Of a stretch of DNA of 9,827 bases, positions 1 to 5,389 are shown in pieces. The position numbers and the translations under genes were made by a program. Each line of letters starts with the position of its first letter. Within the stretch, counting starts at the first letter, position 1. The stretch covers positions 1 through 9,827 of the forward strand of contig USIB01000047.1 in NCBI GenBank assembly GCA_900554615.1, in the 5' to 3' direction. The notes under the pieces were generated by a model. That model did not search any database. It saw nothing but the letters and a program-made list of their open reading frames with translations, and was not told the origin of the DNA. This stretch comes from an uncultured Mycoplasmatota bacterium (GTDB lineage Bacteria > Bacillota_I > Bacilli_A > RF39 > UBA660).

Positions 1-419
1 CATATATGATAACCATAATGCGTAGAATGATGTATAGAATAAGTGAGAAAATCATGGAAAAAACTTCTTCTTTATGTCTTATTAATGGTGAGAGTGTTGG
101 ACAAGTTGCTAGTCAAACATTAACTAGTATGTCCGTTATTAACAGTGTAACTAATGTGCCAGTAATTAGACCAGTAGCATGTTTAGATAAACTAGAAATA
201 ATAGATATATCTAGAAAGATAGGAACATATGAAACATCAATACTTCCTTATGAAGATTGTTGTACTATTTTCTTACCCAAGCATCCAGTAATTAATCCTA
301 ATATAAATAAAGCTATAGAATATGAAAAGAGTTTTGATTATAACTCTCTAATAGAAAAGGCTGTAAATGAAAGAGAAATAATTGAAATAAAAAGAAATAA
401 TACTAAGTTTGACATTTAG
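1..419 (+). CDS. thiI: tRNA 4-thiouridine synthase ThiI, C-terminal part (cut by window start)
   Basis: This is the end of ThiI, which adenylates U8 of tRNA and transfers sulfur to make 4-thiouridine; in many bacteria it also serves thiamine thiazole synthesis. The reading frame is open from base 3, so the gene begins before the window. About 138 residues are visible. They carry the family's conserved stretches: IMRRMMYRISEKIM, then GESVGQVASQTL, then RPVACLDKLEIIDISRKIGTYE, and the cysteine pair in LPYEDCCTIFLPKHP. The protein ends soon after this segment with no rhodanese domain. That is the short Firmicute form, which takes sulfur directly from a dedicated cysteine desulfurase. The THUMP and PP-loop regions are outside the window. 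The stop is TAG, and a spore-protein gene follows 74 bases downstream. The M at base 6 is internal, not a start. Confidence 0.95.
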   Translation, partial: YMITIMRRMMYRISEKIMEKTSSLCLINGESVGQVASQTLTSMSVINSVTNVPVIRPVACLDKLEIIDISRKIGTYETSILPYEDCCTIFLPKHPVINPNINKAIEYEKSFDYNSLIEKAVNEREIIEIKRNNTKFDI

Positions 420-459
420 TAAAAATTACCATTAAAAAATATGTATTAAATACTCAATA

Positions 460-489
460 TTTCACACCCTATTAGTGTAGGAGGTGAAA
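460..489 (+). promoter_or_regulatory. Hairpin covering the SASP ribosome binding site
   Basis: TTTCACACCCTA (460-471) can pair with TAGGAGGTGAAA (478-489) at 10 of 12 positions. There is one two-base internal mismatch and a six-base loop (472-477). The 3' arm contains the whole Shine-Dalgarno sequence GGAGGTG of the SASP gene, whose ATG follows at 494. Folded, the structure would hide the ribosome site. No U-run follows, so it is not a terminator. Whether it regulates is inference. Confidence 0.5.
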
Positions 490-493
490 CAAA

Positions 494-703
494 ATGAGTA
501 ACAATACAAATAGTAAAGTAGTAGTACCTGGAGCTAAACAAGCTATCGATAGAATGAAATATGAAATAGCTAACGAATTTGGTGTAAACCTTGGACCAGA
601 TACAACTTCAAGAGCTAATGGTTCAGTTGGTGGAGAAATTACTAAAAGATTAGTAAGATTAGGACAAAACCAATTAAGTGGATCTAACTACCAAGCTAAG
701 TAG
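494..703 (+). CDS. Alpha/beta-type small acid-soluble spore protein (SASP)
   Basis: This 69-residue protein belongs to the alpha/beta-type SASP family. These proteins coat DNA in the forespore, shift it to an A-like form and protect it from UV and heat. At germination the Gpr protease degrades them. Both family signatures are visible. The first is KYEIANEFGVNLG (about residues 22-34), which contains the Glu-Ile bond cut by Gpr. The second is the DNA-binding stretch SRANGSVGGEITKRLV (about 39-54). Length is typical. The start is ATG 494 behind GGAGGTG. It stands alone between thiI and a strong terminator. A sigma-G promoter would be expected in the forespore, but no convincing one is seen in the 74-base gap. 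Which ssp paralogue it is cannot be said. Confidence 0.95.
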   Translation: MSNNTNSKVVVPGAKQAIDRMKYEIANEFGVNLGPDTTSRANGSVGGEITKRLVRLGQNQLSGSNYQAK

Positions 704-714
704 TTAACATATAG

Positions 715-742
715 AAAGCAACTAATAAAGGTTGCTTTTTTT
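715..742 (+). terminator. Rho-independent terminator after the SASP gene
   Basis: AAAGCAAC (715-722) and GTTGCTTT (731-738) form a perfect 8-bp stem with an 8-base loop. The stem runs directly into a seven-T tract (736-742). It closes the SASP transcript and insulates the surface-protein operon that follows. Confidence 0.9.
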
Positions 743-766
743 AAATTTCTAAATAAGCAAAATATA

Positions 767-795
767 TTGACAAAAGTCTCAAAAAGTGATAACAT
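767..795 (+). promoter_or_regulatory. Sigma-A type promoter of the adhesin-sortase operon
   Basis: A perfect -35 box TTGACA (767-772) is followed after 17 bases by TAACAT (790-795). A TG one base upstream of the -10 box (787-788) gives an extended -10. The start of transcription would fall near 802. The Shine-Dalgarno AAAGGAGG (809-816) and ATG 826 are well placed. No obvious operator or attenuator lies between. Confidence 0.8.
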
Positions 796-825
796 AATAG
801 ACAATTTCAAAGGAGGATTTTTGTT

Positions 826-2382
826 ATGAAATTGAAGAAAATATTATTTAGTTTAGTAGCAATACTTTCAGGTATGTCTACAGCATTAGCAAGTACTAAT
901 GTGCCAAGCTCATATGAAGTAAGTGGAAAAGATTTATATCAAATTAAATCTTCTAAATACTTAAGTGGAAGCTCAATTAGTATGGCTTACAAAAAGAATA
1001 CAAATGGGGACATCATATATTGCACAGAAAGATTAAAAACTAGTGTTCATACAGGTACAATGAAGTATACACTATCAAGAGAGTTAGGAGCAGACATTAC
1101 TTATGTAATGCAAAATAGTTATCCAAATAGAAATATATTTGGAGATGCCGAAAAAGATTATTTTACAACATCATTAGCAATATGGTACTTAGTAAATCCA
1201 AATGATAGTATCTTTAAAGATTTTAATATAAATTATGGTACATATCGTGGAAAAGATTCTGATGTCGTAAGAGAAATGGCTAGCTTAGTATTCGCAGCCC
1301 AAAAAGCAAAATATGAAACACCATATCTTAAAGTAAAAGATACAAGTACTACATTATCACTATCAAGTGATGGAAAATATTATGTAAGTGAGAATATAGG
1401 AGTTTCAACACATGCAAGTACATATAATGTATCACTACAGAATGCACCAAGTGGAACAATAGTTACCGATGTAAATGGAAATGAAAAAACAAGCTTTAAG
1501 TTCAATGAAAGATTTATAGTAAAAGTACCAACAGCAAGTGTAACAAGTTTAAATACAAGCTTTAAAGTATTTTTAAGTGGAGATGCAATTATGTATAAAG
1601 CATATGAGTATATGCCAAGTAATTCAAAATATCAAGGAACAGCAGCATTATATCCTAGTAGTACACAAGTAAATGATACTATAACATTAAATATTACAAA
1701 GAATCCAAGAATAGAAATCAGTAAAGTAGACGCAACTACTGGAAAAGAACTAGAAGGAGCTCATTTAGTATTAAAAGACTCTAATAATAATATAATTGAT
1801 GAGTGGACTTCAACTAAAGAAGTACATATTATAGAAAAAAATATCACTCCAGGAAAATATACATTAACAGAGACAATTGCTCCAGAGGGATATGAATTAT
1901 CTACAGAGACAATTACTTTTGAAGTAAAAGATGATGGTAGTGTTACAAAAGTAGTTATGGAAAATAAACCCAAAAAAGAAGTAAAAGAAATAACTATTAG
2001 CAAACAAGATGTAACAACAGGAAAAGAATTAGCAGGAGCTTCTCTAGAATTAAGAGATGAAAGTGGAAAGGTTATATATGCCTGGGTGTCAACAGATGAA
2101 CCATTTGTAATAAAAGAAGGTTTAACACCAGGAAAATATACATTAACAGAAGTCTTAGCACCAGAAGGATACGAATTAAATAAAGAGTCAGTAGTATTCA
2201 CAGTAAATGCTGATGGTAGTGTTGACAGTAAAATAGTAATGTATAATAAGCCAGAAACAGTAATAGATGTTCCAAGTACAAGTTCATTTAAAACAATTAC
2301 AACATCAATAATAGGATTACTAATTATAGGATTAGGTTCATTAGTAATCTATAGAAATTACAAAAAGAATGAAGAAGTTTAA
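826..2382 (+). CDS. Secreted thioester-domain / CnaB-repeat surface adhesin with C-terminal sorting signal
   Basis: This 518-residue protein is built like a Gram-positive surface adhesin or minor pilin. Residues 1-22 are a signal peptide ending ALA. Residues about 24-165 resemble the thioester (TQXA) domain. They carry the cysteine in YCTERL (Cys66) and a TxxAxW-like motif TSLAIW, but Ser116 stands where the thioester glutamine should be. After a beta-rich middle (about 166-294) come two CnaB domains (295-383 and 388-475). Each has the ISK lysine, an LTE glutamate before AP-EGYEL, and a closing NKP asparagine, as needed for an isopeptide bond. The C-terminus is VPSTS (482-486), a hydrophobic segment and a basic tail, which is a variant of the LPXTG sorting signal. 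The start has an excellent AAAGGAGG. It is the first gene of an operon with the sortase. Whether it polymerises or acts as a single adhesin is not shown. Confidence 0.88.
   Translation: MKLKKILFSLVAILSGMSTALASTNVPSSYEVSGKDLYQIKSSKYLSGSSISMAYKKNTNGDIIYCTERLKTSVHTGTMKYTLSRELGADITYVMQNSYPNRNIFGDAEKDYFTTSLAIWYLVNPNDSIFKDFNINYGTYRGKDSDVVREMASLVFAAQKAKYETPYLKVKDTSTTLSLSSDGKYYVSENIGVSTHASTYNVSLQNAPSGTIVTDVNGNEKTSFKFNERFIVKVPTASVTSLNTSFKVFLSGDAIMYKAYEYMPSNSKYQGTAALYPSSTQVNDTITLNITKNPRIEISKVDATTGKELEGAHLVLKDSNNNIIDEWTSTKEVHIIEKNITPGKYTLTETIAPEGYELSTETITFEVKDDGSVTKVVMENKPKKEVKEITISKQDVTTGKELAGASLELRDESGKVIYAWVSTDEPFVIKEGLTPGKYTLTEVLAPEGYELNKESVVFTVNADGSVDSKIVMYNKPETVIDVPSTSSFKTITTSIIGLLIIGLGSLVIYRNYKKNEEV
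1708..2253 (+). repeat. Two tandem CnaB domain repeats, 279-bp period
   Basis: The two CnaB domains of the adhesin are direct repeats offset by exactly 279 bp (93 codons). A run of over 20 identical bases, including GGAAAATATACATTAACAGA, recurs from 1849 and from 2128. It encodes the PGKYTLTE core in both. The rest has diverged, so the duplication is not recent, but the core could still recombine to change repeat number. Confidence 0.85.
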
Positions 2383-3019
2383 AGCACAAGTAGCAACGGG
2401 AGTAATACTAATAATTGGTGGCACTCTCGTTTTTCTAACTGATTATATAAAAGAAAAAAGGGATGTTGTATTTAGTGAAATGAATCTAACATTATCATCA
2501 ATTATGATGGATAACAAACTTAATAATAATGAGAATAATGATAATAATGAAATAGAGGGTACCATAGATAACACTGAAGACGGGGAAGAACAAATAGATA
2601 ACTCTTATACATATGAAGAATATTTAGGTATAATAGATGTTCCTAAAATAGATTTATATAAAGGATTTTATAATAAAAATTCAAATCTAAATAATGTAAA
2701 GTTTAATTTATATGTACTTCCAGAGTCAAATTATCCAGATATAGAAAGTGGTAACCTTATAATTGCAGGACACTCAGGAAACTACAATAATAGTTATTTT
2801 GGATATCTATATAAATTAGAAGTAAATGATGATATTACAATTCATTATAATAATAAAAAATATATATATAAAATAGATAACATATATAATGAAGAAAAAA
2901 CAGGAAAGGTAAAAATATTTAGAAATAAAAATAAGACTACACTTACCTTAATAACCTGTACCAAAGATGATGACTATCATCAAACAATATATATAGCCTA
3001 CTTAAACAATATAGAATAA
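2369..3019 (+). CDS. Sortase (class B/D-like), noncanonical active site
   Basis: Sortases are membrane-bound cysteine transpeptidases that cut a C-terminal sorting motif and join the protein to peptidoglycan or another pilin. This 216-residue protein has one N-terminal TM (about 8-25). An acidic, Asn-rich low-complexity spacer (about 48-80) follows, then the sortase barrel. The catalytic histidine lies in AGHSGNY (His135) and the cysteine in TLITCTKDD (Cys197). The arginine normally found 8-13 residues after the cysteine is not there: the aligned stretch reads YHQTIYIAYL with Gln205. ATG 2369 lies inside the last codons of the adhesin gene (14-base overlap) and has no good Shine-Dalgarno, so translational coupling is likely. 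The overlap strongly suggests that the adhesin is its substrate. The class assignment is tentative. Confidence 0.88.
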   Translation: MKKFKAQVATGVILIIGGTLVFLTDYIKEKRDVVFSEMNLTLSSIMMDNKLNNNENNDNNEIEGTIDNTEDGEEQIDNSYTYEEYLGIIDVPKIDLYKGFYNKNSNLNNVKFNLYVLPESNYPDIESGNLIIAGHSGNYNNSYFGYLYKLEVNDDITIHYNNKKYIYKIDNIYNEEKTGKVKIFRNKNKTTLTLITCTKDDDYHQTIYIAYLNNIE

Positions 3020-3035
3020 GAAAGAGGGTGAGAAA

Positions 3036-4433
3036 ATGACATATTTAACAATACTAGAAAAATTACAAATATTCTTAGATATGATACTAGATTCTAAAAT
3101 ATTATTAGTATTTATTGGTATAATAATCATTCTAAGTATATTAAATCTATTAAAAGTGATAAATAATAAAAAGTATATTCTATTATTAGTAGCATCTCTA
3201 TTAATATCATTAGTAGTAGATATCTCTATAAACTATAAAAGTCTATCAGTAACATTTGATAACTTTATGAATATCTTCTTTACTAATATTTACTTTCCAT
3301 CAATATATGTATATATAGGTATTCTAGTAATAAATCTTATAACATTTATAATAAGTATATTTAATATAAATATGAAAAAAGGTTATAAGATTATAAATAC
3401 CATAATATTTATCTTAAATAATATATTTCTAATAATAATATTAAATGTAGTAGCGGAAAATAGTATTGACATTTTCTCAATAGAATCCTTATATACAAAT
3501 AAAAACCTAGTAGGAATATTAGAATTAAATGTAATAGTATTTCTTTTATGGATAGCCTCTTTATTAGTTATGTATACAGTAGATATAACAAGTACCGCTG
3601 TACTATATAAGAAAGAAAAGTCAAACTCAGTTGAAGAAGATACAGAGTATACATATACTCCGGTAGAAGATAATTACATATATAATCCACAACTACAAAA
3701 TGCCTACCCATATAGTAGTCCAGTACTTCAGGATAATTATATGTATAATAGTGTAGAATCAAATATAAATAATAATATAGAATATAAAAATATAGTAGAG
3801 GAAGAGCACACTAATATACCTATTAATCTAAATAATAATATTATAGAAAATCAAACTATAACAATAGATAATAAAGAAATAAATAATATAGAAGATACTT
3901 CTTCATTTACTTTGGATACTCCTACTAACACATCAGAAAACATAAATAATGAATCATTCCAAGATATAGTAAACGATATAAGAGAAGAGAGTATCATAAT
4001 AAAGAAACCAATAAAAGAAGAAATAACTAAGGTAGAGGAAATAGCTAAAACAGAAGAAATATCTAAAGTAGAAGAAGTAAAAGATATAGAAGAATCATCT
4101 AACCTTAATACTATGGAATTAGAAAAAATAAGTAAAATAGAAGAAAATACAAATAACAATACAGTAAAATTAGAAGAATTAATTAGAGAAGAAAATAAAA
4201 CAAATAATATAGAACTACAAAATAATGTAGTAGAATCTAGAGAAGAAATAAAAGAAAATTCATATGATATAGAAGACTATAGGAAAATAATAACAATGTT
4301 AAATAGTATTAAAAAGATTACTAGTAGTAGTAATATAAGTATCGATGAAGCTGTTACTCTAAGTTTAATAAATAACTATAGCGTAGATGATTGTATAAGA
4401 TTTAAAGAAATATTAGAAAGTAATTTAAATTAG
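3036..4433 (+). CDS. Unrecognised five-TM membrane protein with long acidic cytoplasmic tail
   Basis: I do not recognise this 465-residue protein. Five hydrophobic segments are visible at about 21-39, 46-62, 89-110, 118-138 and 163-182. Lysines cluster in the loop between TM1 and TM2, the loop between TM3 and TM4, and just after TM5. By the positive-inside rule the N-terminus is outside and a tail of about 275 residues is in the cytoplasm. The tail is Asn/Glu/Tyr-rich and probably disordered. It contains a run of EEIxK hexapeptide repeats (about 328-351). It ends in a compact, probably helical module (about 410-465, DYRKIITMLNSIKKI to the end) that looks folded. The start has AGAGGGTGA before ATG 3036, only 16 bases after the sortase stop, and a terminator overlaps its end. 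It is therefore the third gene of the adhesin-sortase operon. A role in adhesin export, assembly or signalling is only a guess. Confidence 0.75.
   Translation: MTYLTILEKLQIFLDMILDSKILLVFIGIIIILSILNLLKVINNKKYILLLVASLLISLVVDISINYKSLSVTFDNFMNIFFTNIYFPSIYVYIGILVINLITFIISIFNINMKKGYKIINTIIFILNNIFLIIILNVVAENSIDIFSIESLYTNKNLVGILELNVIVFLLWIASLLVMYTVDITSTAVLYKKEKSNSVEEDTEYTYTPVEDNYIYNPQLQNAYPYSSPVLQDNYMYNSVESNINNNIEYKNIVEEEHTNIPINLNNNIIENQTITIDNKEINNIEDTSSFTLDTPTNTSENINNESFQDIVNDIREESIIIKKPIKEEITKVEEIAKTEEISKVEEVKDIEESSNLNTMELEKISKIEENTNNNTVKLEELIREENKTNNIELQNNVVESREEIKENSYDIEDYRKIITMLNSIKKITSSSNISIDEAVTLSLINNYSVDDCIRFKEILESNLN
4017..4088 (+). repeat. Four 18-bp tandem repeats encoding EEIxK hexapeptides
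   Basis: In the tail of the five-TM protein, four consecutive 18-base units encode EEITKV, EEIAKT, EEISKV and EEVKDI. Further EE-rich text follows. The alternation of acidic and basic residues with an aliphatic third position is typical of a charged helix or flexible spacer. The period invites slippage-driven length variation between strains. Confidence 0.8.
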
Positions 4434-4449
4434 TTACTTTCTTTTTCTT
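4415..4449 (+). terminator. Rho-independent terminator of the adhesin-sortase operon
   Basis: AGAAAGTAA (4415-4423) pairs with TTACTTTCT (4434-4442) over 9 bp around a 10-base loop. TTTTTCTT follows. The 5' arm lies in the last codons of the five-TM gene, and the TAG stop (4431-4433) is in the loop. The T-rich tail overlaps the -35 box of the next promoter. Confidence 0.85.
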
Positions 4450-4476
4450 GAAATTAGTAGAGTTTTATGATATCAT
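4448..4476 (+). promoter_or_regulatory. Sigma-A type promoter of the TasA/CalY-like gene
   Basis: TTGAAA (4448-4453) lies 17 bases from TATCAT (4471-4476). A TG one base upstream (4468-4469) makes an extended -10. The transcript would begin near 4483, leaving a leader of about 20 bases with GTGAGG (4492-4497) before ATG 4503. Confidence 0.78.
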
Positions 4477-4479
4477 AAA
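4464..4479. promoter_or_regulatory. Perfect 16-bp palindrome over the -10 box, candidate operator
   Basis: TTTATGATATCATAAA (4464-4479) is a perfect inverted repeat with no spacer and contains the whole -10 hexamer. A dimeric helix-turn-helix repressor bound here would block RNA polymerase. Part of the symmetry may come simply from the AT-rich -10 sequence, so the regulatory role is inference. Confidence 0.45.
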
Positions 4480-4502
4480 TATGAAAGATAAGTGAGGTTA
4501 TT

Positions 4503-5042
4503 ATGAAAGACAAGACAAAGATGTATGGTATGGTATTAGGAGTAGTACTATTTATTCTTTTAATCGCAGGATTTACTTATGCAGCATTAAATTGGGAAAG
4601 TGTTAAAACAAACATAGGAATAAATACAAATTGTTTTGACATATATTATGATAAAGGTCAGGATATAAATGGTACATTAATACCATCAAGTAGTTATACT
4701 GGTGGTTTGTATGCAACAGTAAAAATGAATGTAAAAACAAGTTGTAATGTAAGTGGAAATGGTACATTATATTTAACAACTCTAGATACCACAAGTACTA
4801 ATCTTTATACAAGAGGATTATTAAAATATCAAGTAGTAAAAGGAAACACTCCAATTGCAGGTCAAAATGGAACAATAACAAAAAGTGGAGAGATAGCTCT
4901 AGATATTGGCGAACTAACAAAAGCAACTAGTGCAACAACAACATATAAAGTATATGTATGGATAGACGAGGCAATAGTAGAAAACACCGATGCTTATTCA
5001 AAATATAATGGTAAAATTAGTGCTAGTGCTACCCAAAAATAA
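4503..5042 (+). CDS. Small secreted TasA/CalY-like (SipW-type signal) protein
   Basis: This 179-residue exported protein has an N-terminus typical of the SipW-cleaved TasA/camelysin group. Charged residues are followed by a long hydrophobic stretch (about 8-26) and cleavage is likely after TYA (25-27). The mature part is a Thr/Ser/Asn-rich beta protein. It has one early cysteine (NCFDIYY) and a second (TSCNVSG) about 36 residues later, which may form a disulfide. The close, YNGKISASATQK, resembles the last strand of such proteins. Known members form biofilm fibres (TasA in Bacillus) or act as surface metalloproteases (camelysin), but neither function is proven here. No SipW-type signal peptidase is in the window. 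It is monocistronic under its own promoter with the palindrome at 4464-4479. GTGAGG supports ATG 4503. Confidence 0.65.
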   Translation: MKDKTKMYGMVLGVVLFILLIAGFTYAALNWESVKTNIGINTNCFDIYYDKGQDINGTLIPSSSYTGGLYATVKMNVKTSCNVSGNGTLYLTTLDTTSTNLYTRGLLKYQVVKGNTPIAGQNGTITKSGEIALDIGELTKATSATTTYKVYVWIDEAIVENTDAYSKYNGKISASATQK

Positions 5043-5067
5043 TTATGTAAAATTAGTGTAAAGACTA

Positions 5068-5096
5068 TTGCATTTATATCTAATATGTTATATTCT
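5068..5096 (+). promoter_or_regulatory. Possible weak promoter of rpoZ
   Basis: TTGCAT (5068-5073) lies 17 bases from TATTCT (5091-5096), each matching 4 of 6 consensus bases. No terminator is seen between 5042 and here, so rpoZ may instead be reached by readthrough from the preceding gene. Confidence 0.35.
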
Positions 5097-5120
5097 TATA
5101 TCGTAAGGGAGTGTGATAGT

Positions 5121-5321
5121 GTGATTTATCCATCTATTGACAAAATATTAAATATTGTTGATTCAAAATATGCTTTAGTATATGTAGTATCAAGTAGAGC
5201 AAAACAAATGACAAAAACAGGCTACTACCAAAAACCAATTAAAGAATATAAGTGTGAAAAAAATATCGGTAGAGCACTTGAAGAAGTATATGAAGGATTA
5301 ATCCATATTGAGAAACATTAG
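5121..5321 (+). CDS. rpoZ: DNA-directed RNA polymerase omega subunit
   Basis: Omega is the smallest core subunit of RNA polymerase. It helps fold and hold beta-prime. The 66-residue product matches the family along its length: MIYPSIDKILNIVDSKYALV at the start, then SSRAKQMT, and GRALEEVYEGLI at the end. I place the start at GTG 5121, 10 bases after AAGGGAG (5104-5110), because the family's protein begins MIYPSID. An upstream in-frame ATG at 5085 would add 12 residues (from LYSYIVREC) that the family lacks, and it has no ribosome site. In many Firmicutes rpoZ follows gmk in a cluster with coaBC and priA. Here it sits alone among surface-protein genes, with a terminator at its stop codon. Confidence 0.93.
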   Translation: MIYPSIDKILNIVDSKYALVYVVSSRAKQMTKTGYYQKPIKEYKCEKNIGRALEEVYEGLIHIEKH

Positions 5322-5338
5322 TTTCTTTTTCTTTTTCT
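5310..5338 (+). terminator. Rho-independent terminator after rpoZ
   Basis: GAGAAAC (5310-5316) pairs with GTTTCTT (5321-5327) around the loop ATTA, six Watson-Crick pairs plus one G-T. A run of T with single C breaks follows to 5338. The TAG stop of rpoZ (5319-5321) lies in the loop and stem edge. Confidence 0.78.
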
Positions 5339-5339
5339 C

Positions 5340-5368
5340 TTGAAAAACTTATTGGTTTAATGTATACT
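5340..5368 (+). promoter_or_regulatory. Sigma-A type promoter of the CHAP-protein operon
   Basis: TTGAAA (5340-5345) is separated by 17 bases from TATACT (5363-5368). It begins two bases after the rpoZ terminator tail. Transcription would start near 5375, inside or at the edge of the Shine-Dalgarno (5374-5380), giving a leader of only about 15 bases. Confidence 0.75.
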
Positions 5369-5389
5369 TAAGTAGAGGAGTGATTGAGA

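Noticed and set aside
429..474. Sigma-G promoter for the SASP gene
   Set aside because: CCATT with CTCAATA, or TGTATT with CCTATTA, gives weak matches and wrong spacing; the second would also place the start within the ribosome site.
1761..2201. Long minus-strand open frame of 146 codons opposite the CnaB repeats
   Set aside because: It is the antisense shadow of the two CnaB repeats; no ribosome site or promoter, and the sense strand has a full domain match.
5085..5120. ATG 5085 as the start of rpoZ
   Set aside because: It adds 12 residues absent from the family and has no ribosome site; GTG 5121 follows AAGGGAG at good spacing and gives the family N-terminus.
5384..5389. TTG 5384 as the start of the CHAP protein
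   Set aside because: It is only three bases from the Shine-Dalgarno; ATG 5390 has better spacing and is the stronger codon.
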